Assembly: GCA_963728875.1 (NCBI GenBank)
Contig: CAVSLJ010000003.1
Coordinates: 186,001 to 250,000 of the forward strand
Reading direction: 5' to 3'
Source: DASUPK01 sp963728875
GTDB lineage: Bacteria > Actinomycetota > Thermoleophilia > Solirubrobacterales > 70-9
DNA: 64,000 bases
Below, piece after piece: positions 45,145 through 54,198 of this stretch; the stretch's first letter is position 1, and every line of letters begins with the position of its first letter. The notes under the pieces were generated by a model, which saw only the letters and a program-made list of their open reading frames with translations, ran no database searches and was not told the origin of the DNA. The translations under genes and the position numbers were made by a program.

Positions 45145-45831
45145 TCAGACGGGAAGTCGGTTCGCCCGCCGCCGGCATCTCCTGCGCGCCCGGCGCGAGT
45201 GCTTCTTCTTGCACCTGTGCAGGGCGGCAGCCCGCTGGCCCGTCGCCCCGGGGACTGAGGCAGTGCTACCGGGGGCCGCGACGTAGGTCTTGAAGGCGAA
45301 GTCGATTGTCGTCTGCGGGGTCCAGGGCGCAACGGGCGGAGAGGAGAGTGCGAGAAACTCCATCCCGCCCGCATACGGGCTGGGCGGGCCCCCGTCCCAC
45401 CAGTAGTAGTAGTCGGGGCCGGAGGCAGCCGTGTAGGCGACGATCGCGTACTGGCTCCCGGCCGTCACAGAAGGCGGAACGGCAAAGGGGATCGAGACGA
45501 ACGCATGCGCCGCCGTCAAGGGGACGCTGGAGGCCGGGACGCTCGCGGCCGCCAGGACCTGGGTTCCCGGCACCCCGGCAGCGACATCGCGCAATTCGAC
45601 CGTCAGGTTGCCCGGGGAGCCCCCCTTGGCGAGGTTCAGATCCACCTGATCAAGCAGACCCGTCCGGCCCGCGGTGAAGGTCTGGGCGCCACTTTGAGTC
45701 GAGGTGATCCCGCGCGCGCCGGGGGCGAGGGTCTGCTGCTGATCGAGGTCGCCGGCCGAGGCGCTCGCCGGGACCGACAGGCAGGCAAGGATCCCCACAA
45801 GCAGAGCGACTCGAATCGCGGGACGAGGCAC
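45145..45831 (-). CDS. Secreted protein with Cys-flanked basic C-terminal tail
   Basis: A 228-residue exported protein: Sec signal peptide (cleavage near ASASA-GD), then a beta-rich domain (VDLNLAKGGSPGNLTVELRD) like carbohydrate-binding or anchor modules, ending with CKKKHSRRARRRCRRRANR. The two-Cys, Lys/Arg-rich tail recurs in the unrelated secreted protein at 56424. It may bind the anionic envelope or act as a sorting tail. No enzyme motif is visible. Confidence 0.75.
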   Translation of the reverse strand: MPRPAIRVALLVGILACLSVPASASAGDLDQQQTLAPGARGITSTQSGAQTFTAGRTGLLDQVDLNLAKGGSPGNLTVELRDVAAGVPGTQVLAAASVPASSVPLTAAHAFVSIPFAVPPSVTAGSQYAIVAYTAASGPDYYYWWDGGPPSPYAGGMEFLALSSPPVAPWTPQTTIDFAFKTYVAAPGSTASVPGATGQRAAALHRCKKKHSRRARRRCRRRANRLPV

Positions 45832-45882
45832 GCGGGAAGTATCGACGTCGAGGGCGACAACTGGATACTACCTTTTGCGCGA

Positions 45883-47364
45883 TCAGCCGGCCGCGGCGTG
45901 CTCCTCGCGCAGCAGGCGGCGGAGGATCTTGCCCGAGGCCGACTTCGGGATCTCATCCATGAACTCGACCGCGCGGATCTTCTTGTACGGCGCCACGTGC
46001 TTGGCGACGTAGGCCATCAGCTCGTCGGCGTCGACTCCGTCGTCGGCGACGACGAAGGCCTTGGGCGCCTCTCCCCCGTCGTCCATCGGCACCCCGATCA
46101 CTCCCGCGTCCCTGACCTTCGGGTGTGAGACGAGCACGGCCTCGAGCTCGGCCGGCGGCACCTGGTAGCCCTTGTACTTGATCAGCTCCTTCAGCCGGTC
46201 GACGATGAAGGTGAAGCCGTTCTCGTCGATCCGGGCGATGTCCCCGGTGCGCAGCCAGCCATCCGCGACCAGGGCCTCTGCGGTCGCCGCGGGGTTGTTG
46301 AGGTAGCCCTTCATCACCTGCGGGCCCCTGATCCAGATCTCACCCTCCCCGCCCTCGGGCACGTCCTCCCCGGTCGCGGGATCGACCAGGCGGGCCTCGG
46401 TGTTCGGGACCAGCGCGCCGACGCTGCCCGGCGGCGTCTCCGGGACGCGTGCCAACCGGCTCTTGTGACTCACCGGGCTGAGCTCGGTCATCCCGTAGCC
46501 CTGGCGAACCGGCGCGCCCACCTTCGCCTCCGCGCGGCCGGCGAGCTCGGCGTCGAGTGGGGCCGCGCCGGAGATGATCAGCTTGAGCTTCGAGAAGTCC
46601 CGGCCCTCGACGTTCATGTGGGTGGCCAGCTGGAGGATCACCGGCGGAGCGACGTGCAGCCAGGTGACGCCGTGCTCCTCCATCAGGTCCATCAGGGTGT
46701 CGCAGTCGAAGCGCTGCATCACGACGATCGTCGACCCCTTGGCCAGGCCCATATTGAGCACGACGGTCTGGCCGTAGATGTGGAAGAAGGGCATCAGCCC
46801 GACCAGGACGTCGTCCTCGTCGACCGGCATCGAGTTCCACGCCTGCTCGATGTTCGCCACCAGGTTGCGGTGAGTGAGCATCACGCCCTTCATCAATCCG
46901 GTGGTTCCGCTCGAGTACGGAAGCACCGCGAGCTCCTCGGGATCGATCTCCAGGGCCTCCGGGGTTGTGCCGGGCTTCACACCCGCGACGAAGGCCGGCG
47001 GGTCGTCGATCAGGAGCTTCGAGCCGGAGTTCTCCTCCTGGCGCCCCATCTCCTCCTGGGTGAGCAGGGGGTTCATCGGAGTGACCACGCCCCCGGCTCG
47101 CATGATCCCTAGGTACGCGATCCCCCATTCGGCGCTGTTCGGCCCGACCAGGGCGACCACGTCGCCCTTCCCGACGCCCCGGGCCTGGAGCGCGGCGGCG
47201 ACCGCGTCCACCTTGGCCGCCAGCTCGGCGTAGGTCGTGACCTCGCCCGTGGCGCCGTCGATGAACGCCGGGTGATCGCCTCGCGCGGCGGCCCCGCCCA
47301 TCACGTAGTCGGGCATCGCCACGTCGGGTATCTCGATGTCCGGCTCGGGGCTCCGGTAGATCAA
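45883..47364 (-). CDS. AMP-forming acyl-CoA synthetase (4-coumarate-CoA-ligase-like)
   Basis: An adenylate-forming ligase of 493 residues that activates a carboxylic acid to its CoA thioester. Core motifs: LPYSSGTTGLMKGVMLTHRN (ATP loop), PFFHIYGQ, GYGMTELSPV, GWLRTGDIARID, VDRLKELIKYKGYQVPPAEL, and the C-terminal catalytic Lys in PKSASGKILRR. TTG at 47364 is chosen because GAGGAG lies just upstream; a longer frame would overlap the DMT gene. Substrate may be a fatty or aromatic acid. Confidence 0.91.
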   Translation of the reverse strand: MIYRSPEPDIEIPDVAMPDYVMGGAAARGDHPAFIDGATGEVTTYAELAAKVDAVAAALQARGVGKGDVVALVGPNSAEWGIAYLGIMRAGGVVTPMNPLLTQEEMGRQEENSGSKLLIDDPPAFVAGVKPGTTPEALEIDPEELAVLPYSSGTTGLMKGVMLTHRNLVANIEQAWNSMPVDEDDVLVGLMPFFHIYGQTVVLNMGLAKGSTIVVMQRFDCDTLMDLMEEHGVTWLHVAPPVILQLATHMNVEGRDFSKLKLIISGAAPLDAELAGRAEAKVGAPVRQGYGMTELSPVSHKSRLARVPETPPGSVGALVPNTEARLVDPATGEDVPEGGEGEIWIRGPQVMKGYLNNPAATAEALVADGWLRTGDIARIDENGFTFIVDRLKELIKYKGYQVPPAELEAVLVSHPKVRDAGVIGVPMDDGGEAPKAFVVADDGVDADELMAYVAKHVAPYKKIRAVEFMDEIPKSASGKILRRLLREEHAAAG

Positions 47365-47386
47365 TCCCTCACTCCTCGGCGTCAGC

Positions 47387-48220
47387 CTACTCGCGCCGAC
47401 CGAACGCCAGGGCGGCGATCCCGCCAAACATCGCGAGCAGGGCCACGACCGCGCCGATCCGCCCCACGGTCGAGTGATGGACCTGCTCGTCGAACAGCGT
47501 CAGGCCGAGGACGACGCTCGCCGCCGGGTTGAAGATCGAGCTGGTCGCAACCGCCGGCGGCAGGATGCCCGTCTGCAGCGAGAGCTGGGTGATCGTCATC
47601 CCGGCGAAGCCGATCGCGATCAGCGCGTAGAGGTGCCAGTTGACGAGAACCTCGGCGCCGTCGTCCTGAAGGACCTCGACCGCACCCTTGGTTAGGGCCG
47701 AGACCAGGCCGAAGAGCAGCCCCGAGGCCGTGCCGAGCAGTGCCGCGCGAAGCGCCCCGGCCCGTGCCAGGCCGCCGACCACGAGCCCCGCCGCCAGGCC
47801 AATGACGACCGCGCTCGCGACGACCCACTGGCCGATCGGCGCATCCTGCTTGCCGCCGGAGGGATCGGCGAAGACGAGGAACAGCGCGAGCCCGACGGTG
47901 ACCACGATCGCCGCGATCACGTCGCGCCGGGTGATCCTCTGCGCGGAGAGCCAGACACCGAGCGGCAGGGCGAACACGATCGTGGTCGCGAGGATCGGCT
48001 GCACGACGACCAGCCGGCCGTCGCCGAGCGCCGCCGCCTGCAGGCCGAAGGCGATCCCGTAGGCCGCGATCCCGGCGAGCCAGACCGGATGCTGGATCAG
48101 CCGGAAGAGGATCCCGGCGCTCGCCTCCTTCGCCTCGGGGGCGTCCATCACCACCCGCTGCTGCAGCACGGTCCCGAGCGCGAACACCGCCGCGGAGCCG
48201 AAGGCGAGGATCACGGCCAT
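47387..48220 (-). CDS. DMT-superfamily membrane transporter
   Basis: A 277-residue protein with nine to ten helices, of the EamA/DMT type (ALGTVLQQRVVMDAP, VVQPILATTIVFALPLGVWL, NPAASVVLGLTLFDEQVH). The Gln-Gln-Arg stretch in the first loop is common in actinobacterial DMT proteins related to magnesium/nucleotide-type transporters; the substrate is unknown. TAGGCT (48227-48232) ends 6 nt before ATG, indicating a leaderless start and a promoter of its own. The acyl-CoA synthetase follows 22 bp after its stop. Confidence 0.82.
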   Translation of the reverse strand: MAVILAFGSAAVFALGTVLQQRVVMDAPEAKEASAGILFRLIQHPVWLAGIAAYGIAFGLQAAALGDGRLVVVQPILATTIVFALPLGVWLSAQRITRRDVIAAIVVTVGLALFLVFADPSGGKQDAPIGQWVVASAVVIGLAAGLVVGGLARAGALRAALLGTASGLLFGLVSALTKGAVEVLQDDGAEVLVNWHLYALIAIGFAGMTITQLSLQTGILPPAVATSSIFNPAASVVLGLTLFDEQVHHSTVGRIGAVVALLAMFGGIAALAFGRRE

Positions 48221-48229
48221 GGCCGCAGC

Positions 48230-49567
48230 CTATGAGGGGGGTCGGGCGCCTCCCGCCGAATCCGGCACATGCTCGATCACGCGCCCGCCGCGTCCCCGCG
48301 TGAAGAAGCTGAAACCCCAGCGAATCATCACGAGCAGCCGGTTCTGGAAGCCGATCAGGTACCAGAGGTGAACCACCAGCCAGGTGATCCAGGCGACGAA
48401 TCCGCTCAGTCGAACGGCATGGAGGTCCGCGACGGCCCGCGCGCGCCCGATCGTCGCGAGGTTGCCCTTGTCCCGGTAGCGAAACGCGCCGTGCTCCCTG
48501 CCGCGCAGTCGCGCCTTGACGAGCTTGGCCGCATAGCGGCCCTGCTGCATGGCGACCGGGGCGACGCCGGGCAGGTCCTGCACCTCGCCGTCCTCGCCGC
48601 GCACTCGGATCATGTCGCCGAGCGCAATCACCTCCGGATGGCCCGGCAGCGTCAGATCGGGTTCGACTGAGACCCGGCCGGCTCGGTCGACCTCGGCGCC
48701 GCACGCGTCGCCCAGCCGCTTCGCGAGCGAGGACGCCGTCACCCCAGCGGCCCAGATCACGGTGCGCGCCGGAATGCGCTCCTGGCCCTCGTGTGCCTCC
48801 ACCGTGACGCTGTGATCGTCGATGTCGACGACGGTATGGCTGAGCAGCGGGGTGACGCCGAGATTCTCGAGCGAGCGGGCCGCCTTCGCCGAGAGCGAGG
48901 GCGGGAAGGTGGTGAGGACACGGTCGGCCATCTCGAGCAGCAGGACGCGCCCGCCACGTGGATCCATTTCGCGGAAGTCCCTTCGGAGCGTGTCGCGGGC
49001 CAGCTCTCCGATCTGGCCGGCCATCTCCACCCCGGTCGGCCCGGCCCCGACCACCACGAAGGTGAGCCAGGCCCGCCGGCGCTCCTCGTCCGTCTCGAGC
49101 TCGGCGGCCTCGAACGCGCTCAGGATCTGGGCTCGCACCCCGAGGGCGCTCTCGAGCGACTTCACCTCGTGGGCATAGGCCTCCCACTCGTCGTGGCCGA
49201 AGTAGGAATAGCGGGAGCCACCGGCCGCGATCAGCGTGTCGTAGGGAATCGTGAGCGGCCCGGACTCGCCGGCGCCGGGCTCGATCCGCACCGTCCGGTC
49301 AGCGAGGTCGACCTCACGCACCTCACCGAGCAGCACGCGGACGTTCCGGCGCCGCTTGAAGATCGCACGCAGCGGATAGGCGACCTCCTCGGGCGAGAGC
49401 GATCCGGTCGCCACCTGGTAGGTCAACGGCTGGAAGAGGTGGAAGTTCCGCCGGTCGATCAGCGTCACCTCGACCGGCATGCGGGCGAGCTTCTGCACGG
49501 CCTGGAGGCCGCCGAAGCCGCCGCCGATTACCACCACCCTGTGCGGGGCTCCATCCACGGGGGTCAT
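48230..49567 (-). CDS. Type II NADH dehydrogenase-like FAD oxidoreductase
   Basis: A 445-residue non-proton-pumping NADH:quinone oxidoreductase of the NDH-2 family. FAD dinucleotide fold VVVIGGGFGGLQAVQKL at the start, the quinone-site region FQPLTYQVATGSLSPEEVAYP, NAD fold FVVVGAGPTGVEMAGQIGEL, the FAD site VIALGDMI, and a C-terminal hydrophobic helix pair (FVAWITWLVVHLWYLIGF) for membrane attachment. Start overlaps the ABC permease stop (ATGA), so it is the third gene of the ABC operon. Confidence 0.9.
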   Translation of the reverse strand: MTPVDGAPHRVVVIGGGFGGLQAVQKLARMPVEVTLIDRRNFHLFQPLTYQVATGSLSPEEVAYPLRAIFKRRRNVRVLLGEVREVDLADRTVRIEPGAGESGPLTIPYDTLIAAGGSRYSYFGHDEWEAYAHEVKSLESALGVRAQILSAFEAAELETDEERRRAWLTFVVVGAGPTGVEMAGQIGELARDTLRRDFREMDPRGGRVLLLEMADRVLTTFPPSLSAKAARSLENLGVTPLLSHTVVDIDDHSVTVEAHEGQERIPARTVIWAAGVTASSLAKRLGDACGAEVDRAGRVSVEPDLTLPGHPEVIALGDMIRVRGEDGEVQDLPGVAPVAMQQGRYAAKLVKARLRGREHGAFRYRDKGNLATIGRARAVADLHAVRLSGFVAWITWLVVHLWYLIGFQNRLLVMIRWGFSFFTRGRGGRVIEHVPDSAGGARPPS

Positions 49568-51150
49568 GCGCCCACCAGGTCACGCCGCTCGAACACTCGC
49601 ACCGCCGCGACCATAGCCAGGCCCGCGATCGCGAGCATGATCAGCGCGGCCGTGGCCTTGAACGACTCGGCCGGAACCAGGGCGACCTGGTGGAACGGCG
49701 AGAGGTCCACGGCCCAGGCCGGTAGATCCAGCAGGGAGCCGAACAGCTCCCAGACGAAGGCCAGCAGCACCAGGCCGTAGGCGGCCGCGGAGGTGGCCCG
49801 TGGCCACGCCGCGAAGGCGAGCGCTCCGAGACCCAGGAAGAGCAGGGCGATCGGCAGGCAGTTGGCGCCCGCGCCGACCATGTCGCCGAAGGAGACGTCG
49901 GCGCCCTGCGACGCGGCTCCGGCCCAGGTCAGCACGCCGAGCGCCACCGCGAGCCCGGCGGCGCCGGCCATCGCGAGCAGCAACCGCCCGGCGAGCCAGC
50001 GGCCGCGGGCGACCGGCTGAGCGAGCAGCGTGTCGAGTCGCTCATCTGCCTCCTCGTGCCGCGCCGCCGCGAGCTGCGACGCGCAGAAAAGACAGACCAG
50101 CAGGATGAAGAACAGGAAGGTGAAGGCGATGTAGCCGGACGCGGTGCTCACGGAGCTCACGCCGAGCTTCGCGAGCTGCCGGTTGAGGCTCGCGGACTCG
50201 GTGGAGGTGACGCTGTCGGCGAGCACGCCGATGAGCACGGCGAACAAGCCGCTGCCGATGATCCAGGCCGCGAGCCGGCCCCGCTCGTCGCGCAGGGCCT
50301 GGGCGAGCGGCGAGGAGAGCAGACGCCGGTCGGGCTCCTTCGTGTCGGAGGTCTGCAGCAGCCCCACGCCGATATCCCGGCGAAGGGCGATCCATCTCGC
50401 CGCGTAGATCAGCGCCACCGCGCCGGCGAGCATGAGCAGCAGGACCGCGGGCCGCGACCCGGTGAAGGGCCGAAGCTCCTCGGCCCATCCGAGCGGGGTG
50501 AGCCAGCGAAGCCAGTCGAGCTGATCGGAGGTGTCGGCGGTCACCCGCAGGACGAACGCCAGCCCAAGGGCCGCGGCGCCCAGCTCGAGCGCCAGCCGCC
50601 GGGTCGAGGCGAGCTGGCTGACGATCGTCCCGACGCCCAGGAAGATCACCCCGGCTCCGGCGGTGCCCAGCGCGAGCAGCGCCGACTCGCCGGCGGGCAG
50701 CTTGGCCGCGACCAGGCCGAGCCACATCCCGGCCCAGAGGATGGCGGCGCCAACCAGGCCGGCGGCGATGGAGGCGCCGAAGGAGGTCCGCCTGCCCACC
50801 GCCTCGGCGAGGACGAGCTCCTCGTGACCGGAGTCCTCCTCTGCCCGCATCGACTTGACGGCGGAGAGCAGCCCCCAGGCGGCGGCGAAGATCGCCGCGA
50901 TGCCCCCCACCCGCCAGGCGGCGTAGCCCCCGCTGGTCAGCAGGTCGTGGGGAACGCCGTAGAAGAGCCGCACCGCCTTGTTGTCGCCGAAGTCGCGGGC
51001 GAAGTTGAGCCGCTCCTGCGTTGTGGCATACGTGCCTCTGTACGCGCTCGTCTGGCCGGCCGCATAGACAAGGAAGAAGAGACCGAACAGGAGATCGCGC
51101 ACGCGGCCGGCGGCGAAGCGTTGCCCGGCGATCGCCCTAGCCGCCGCCAC
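49564..51150 (-). CDS. ABC-2-type exporter permease
   Basis: A 528-residue membrane protein with about 12 helices in two six-helix halves, matching the large TnrB3/GldL-like or ABC-2 exporter permeases that pair with a separate ATPase. The central loop has DTKEPDRRLLSSPLAQALRD, and LDTLLAQPVARGRWLAGRLL marks the repeat-start of the second half. GTG start inside the ATPase gene (14-bp overlap). With 51137-52036 it forms an exporter for an unknown compound, possibly an antibiotic or lipid. Confidence 0.85.
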   Translation of the reverse strand: MAAARAIAGQRFAAGRVRDLLFGLFFLVYAAGQTSAYRGTYATTQERLNFARDFGDNKAVRLFYGVPHDLLTSGGYAAWRVGGIAAIFAAAWGLLSAVKSMRAEEDSGHEELVLAEAVGRRTSFGASIAAGLVGAAILWAGMWLGLVAAKLPAGESALLALGTAGAGVIFLGVGTIVSQLASTRRLALELGAAALGLAFVLRVTADTSDQLDWLRWLTPLGWAEELRPFTGSRPAVLLLMLAGAVALIYAARWIALRRDIGVGLLQTSDTKEPDRRLLSSPLAQALRDERGRLAAWIIGSGLFAVLIGVLADSVTSTESASLNRQLAKLGVSSVSTASGYIAFTFLFFILLVCLFCASQLAAARHEEADERLDTLLAQPVARGRWLAGRLLLAMAGAAGLAVALGVLTWAGAASQGADVSFGDMVGAGANCLPIALLFLGLGALAFAAWPRATSAAAYGLVLLAFVWELFGSLLDLPAWAVDLSPFHQVALVPAESFKATAALIMLAIAGLAMVAAVRVFERRDLVGA

Positions 51151-52036
51151 CGCTGCCCGCCCCGTCGTAGTGGTGCAGGAAGATCTCTTCGAGCGAGGGC
51201 TCGTGGCTGGTCAGCGAGACCACGTGGTGCGGGGCGAGGGTCTCGATCAGGGGGCCGACCTCGCCGCTCACCTCGAAGCGAAGCGTGTGCTCGCCGGCTC
51301 GGCTCACCACCACTCCGGGCAGCGAGTTGATCTCCGGAGGCATCCCGTCGAAGGTCGCCTCGACCCGGTGGGCGCCGAGGTGCCGCATCTCCGCGAGCGT
51401 GCCCTCGTCAACAAGGCGGCCGTTGCTGAGGATCCCCACCCGGTCGCAGAGCGCCTCGACCTCGCTGAGGATGTGGGAGGAGAGGAAGACGGTCTGGCCG
51501 CGCTCCTTCGCCTCGTGCACGCTGTCGCGGAAGGCGACCTCCATCAGGGGATCGAGGCCGCTGGTCGGCTCGTCGAGGATCAGCAGGTCGGCGCGGGTGG
51601 CGAGGGCCGCCACGAGCTGCACCTTCTGTCGGTTTCCCTTGGAGAGGGCGCGGACTCGCTTGGAGGTATCGAGCTTGAACCGCTCGACGAGCTGGGCGCG
51701 GTAGCCGACGTCCATGCCGCCGTGCAGCCGCGCCAGGAACTCGAAGGTCTCGGCGGAGGTCATCTTCGGCCACAGGAACGGCTCGCCCGGCACGTACGCG
51801 ACGCGGCGATGGGCACTGACCGGGTCCCGCCACGCGTCGATGCCGAAGAGCTCGGCCCGCCCCGCGCTGGCGCGGTGCAGGCCGAGCAGCAGCCGGATGG
51901 TCGTGGTCTTCCCCGCGCCGTTCGGCCCGAGGTAGCCGTAGACCTCACCGTCGCGAACCGAGAGATCGAGCGAATCCAGTGCGACCGTCTCGGCGTAGCG
52001 CTTGGTCAGGCCCTCGGTCTTGATTGCGTCAGCCAT
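51137..52036 (-). CDS. ABC exporter ATP-binding protein
   Basis: A 299-residue ATPase of the drug-export (CcmA/DrrA-like) type. Walker A GPNGAGKTTT, Q-loop region YVPGEPFLW (the Gln replaced by a Gly-Glu stretch), signature LSKGNRQK, Walker B LLILDEPTSGLD and H-loop FLSSHILSEVE. A C-terminal extension of about 85 residues is typical of exporter ATPases. CATAGT 6 nt before the start may be a leaderless -10. First gene of a three-gene unit with permease and NDH-2. Confidence 0.92.
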   Translation of the reverse strand: MADAIKTEGLTKRYAETVALDSLDLSVRDGEVYGYLGPNGAGKTTTIRLLLGLHRASAGRAELFGIDAWRDPVSAHRRVAYVPGEPFLWPKMTSAETFEFLARLHGGMDVGYRAQLVERFKLDTSKRVRALSKGNRQKVQLVAALATRADLLILDEPTSGLDPLMEVAFRDSVHEAKERGQTVFLSSHILSEVEALCDRVGILSNGRLVDEGTLAEMRHLGAHRVEATFDGMPPEINSLPGVVVSRAGEHTLRFEVSGEVGPLIETLAPHHVVSLTSHEPSLEEIFLHHYDGAGSGGGG

Positions 52037-52043
52037 GGCGCGA

Positions 52044-52520
52044 CTATGCCACCTGTCGGAGCGCGGGCTCGTAGTGGCCGGGCTCGAGCCGAGCCGTGAT
52101 GCAGAGGCGGTTCCAGGAATTGATCGCGGCGATCGCGAGAACGAGCTGCGCGAGCTCCTCCTCGTCGGAGATCACCGCCTGCACCCGGTCCCAGACCTCG
52201 TCCGGGACCTGCCCGTCGGCGATCAGCGTCATCGCCTCGCAGAGCTCGAGCGCCGCCCGCTCGCGGTCCTCGTAGAGCGGGCTCTCGTGCCAGGCGTCGA
52301 GCGAGTAGAGCCGATCCTCGGTCTCGCCGCCGGCTCGGGCTTCCTTCCAGTGCATGTCGATGCAGAAGGCACAGCCGTTGAGCTGCGAGGCCCGCAGGCT
52401 GACGAGATTGTGGAGCCGGTCGTCCAGCTCGATGGACGTCTGGAACCTGAGCATCGCCGCGACCGGCTTCATCGCGACCTTGTCGATCTGCACGCGCTTG
52501 GCTGGAAACGTGGTCTCCAT
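52044..52520 (-). CDS. Carboxymuconolactone decarboxylase/AhpD-like protein
   Basis: A 158-residue AhpD-fold protein with the redox pair C-x2-C and downstream His (NGCAFCIDMHWKEAR), typical of peroxidase-like members. The start at 52520 has AAAAGGAGAACGAC just upstream; a longer frame reads into the MFS gene. It follows the DHA2 efflux gene by 25 bp and is probably co-transcribed. Likely role: peroxide or xenobiotic detoxification with the pump. Confidence 0.89.
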   Translation of the reverse strand: METTFPAKRVQIDKVAMKPVAAMLRFQTSIELDDRLHNLVSLRASQLNGCAFCIDMHWKEARAGGETEDRLYSLDAWHESPLYEDRERAALELCEAMTLIADGQVPDEVWDRVQAVISDEEELAQLVLAIAAINSWNRLCITARLEPGHYEPALRQVA

Positions 52521-52545
52521 GTCGTTCTCCTTTTCTGATTGCTCC

Positions 52546-54096
52546 TCAGCGGGGCTCGGCTTGCTCTTCAAGAACGGACGGGACACGCTCGGGCCGAGTG
52601 ACATCGGCCTCATGCGGGGCGCGCCAGAGGACGAATACCGCGGCGACGGCCACCGAGGCGGCGGCGATCACCAGCGCCAGGCCGAGGCCGTCGACGAAGG
52701 CGTTCTGGGCCTGGGCGGCGAGCGCGGCGCCCTTCGGGCCGAGCCGGTCGGCGATGGCGAGGGCGGCCGGGAGCGCGTCCTTCGCGTGGTCGGCGAACTG
52801 CGCCGGCAGATGGGTGGTCGCGCTCTCCACGCCCGACTGGTAGCGGCCGTTGAGCGCGCTGCCCAGCACCGCGATGCCGAGCGCGCCGCCCACCTCGCGC
52901 GCAAGGTCGTTGACGGCGGAGGCGACGCCCTGCTTCGCCTTCGGCAGCGAGGAGACGATCGCGGTCGTCGCGGGGGTGGTCGCCAGCGCCATGCCGACGC
53001 CCAGCGGAACCAGACCGGCGAGCAGCAGCCAGTAGGTCGTGTCGCGCCCGGCGGTCGAGAGAACGAAGAACCCGGCGGCCATCAGCAGCAGGCCGACCGG
53101 CGCCACGCGCCCGGGTCCGAAGTGCTTGAGCACCTTCGGCACCCGAGGCGAGAGCCCCATCATCGCCACCGCGACGGGCGCCAGTGCGATCCCGGCGACG
53201 AGCGGCGAGTACCCCAGCACGAACTGGAAGTACTGGAGCGTCACGAAGATGAAGCCGAAGAAGGCGAAGAACTGCACCGTGATCGAGACCGTGCCCGCGC
53301 CGAAGCCTCGGAGCCGGAAGAGGCGGGGATCGAGCAGCGGATGCTCGCGACGCAGCTCCCAGCTGACGAATGCCGCCAGCAGGACCAGAGCGACGGCGAA
53401 GGCGCCGAGCGTGAGCGAATCGGTCCAGCCGCGCTCCGGCCCCTCGATGATCGCGTAGACCAGCGTGGCGAGCCCGCCGGCGGAGATCACGCCGCCGGTG
53501 ACGTCGAGCCGCGTGCCCTCCGCCGTCGAGTTGGGCGCGAGGCGGGCCGCAGCGACGAAGGCGAGCGCGCCGAGCACCGCGCTGAAGCCGAAGACCGAGT
53601 CCCAGGAGAAGGTCTCGAGCAGGGCGCCCGAGACGAGCAGCCCGAGCAGGGCGCTGCCACCCGCGACCCCGGCCCAGATGGAGACCGCGCGGTCACGCTC
53701 CCCGGCCGGGAAGACGTTGGTGATGATCGAGAGGGTCGCCGGCATGATCGCCGCCGCTCCCAGGCCCATCACGGCCCGCACGGCGATCAGGGCGCCCGGG
53801 CTGTCGATGAACAGGGCGGCGCCGGCCGCGCCCGAGAACACGACCAGCCCGCCCAGTAGGAGGTGCCGCCGACCGAACGCGTCCCCGAGCGCGCCGGCCA
53901 GGAGCAGGAGCCCGGCGAAGACGACGGCGTAGGCATCCACCACCCACTGGAGCTGCGTCTGGGTGGCGTGAAGATCTCTCGCCAGATCGGGGAGAGCGAC
54001 GTTGAGGGAGGAGACGGCGCTGACGACGGTTCCGAGGGCCACGCACATCGCCGCGAGAACCAGATTGCGATTTATGTCCGTCTCTTGCCTTCTCAT
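52546..54096 (-). CDS. DHA2-family MFS drug efflux transporter
   Basis: A 14-helix multidrug exporter of 516 residues. Motif A-like GALGDAFGRRHLLLGG, motif C region SIWAGVAGGSALLGLLVSGALLE, and NVALPDLARDLHATQTQLQW in helix 1-2 mark EmrB/QacA-type proton antiporters. Divergent from a TetR gene across 102 bp with a shared palindromic operator, a classical repressor-pump pair. The AhpD-like gene follows in the same operon. Confidence 0.92.
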   Translation of the reverse strand: MRRQETDINRNLVLAAMCVALGTVVSAVSSLNVALPDLARDLHATQTQLQWVVDAYAVVFAGLLLLAGALGDAFGRRHLLLGGLVVFSGAAGAALFIDSPGALIAVRAVMGLGAAAIMPATLSIITNVFPAGERDRAVSIWAGVAGGSALLGLLVSGALLETFSWDSVFGFSAVLGALAFVAAARLAPNSTAEGTRLDVTGGVISAGGLATLVYAIIEGPERGWTDSLTLGAFAVALVLLAAFVSWELRREHPLLDPRLFRLRGFGAGTVSITVQFFAFFGFIFVTLQYFQFVLGYSPLVAGIALAPVAVAMMGLSPRVPKVLKHFGPGRVAPVGLLLMAAGFFVLSTAGRDTTYWLLLAGLVPLGVGMALATTPATTAIVSSLPKAKQGVASAVNDLAREVGGALGIAVLGSALNGRYQSGVESATTHLPAQFADHAKDALPAALAIADRLGPKGAALAAQAQNAFVDGLGLALVIAAASVAVAAVFVLWRAPHEADVTRPERVPSVLEEQAEPR

Positions 54097-54126
54097 CCTC
54101 GTCGACCCCCCGGTGGGCTATAGTTG

Positions 54127-54163
54127 AACACTGTTGACTTAACGGCGTTGACTTTACAGTGTT
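54127..54163. promoter_or_regulatory. Operator/promoter region between the efflux pump and TetR genes
   Basis: AACACTGT (54127-54134) and ACAGTGTT (54156-54163) form a perfect 8-bp inverted repeat. Between them GTTGACTTAAC and GTTGACTTTAC form a 14-bp-spaced direct repeat, each with a -35-like TTGACT. The low GC contrasts with both genes. Likely the TetR operator overlapping both promoters. Confidence 0.62.
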
Positions 54164-54198
54164 GAATTCATCTGTCAAGGAATTTTGAGGACTTTTCT

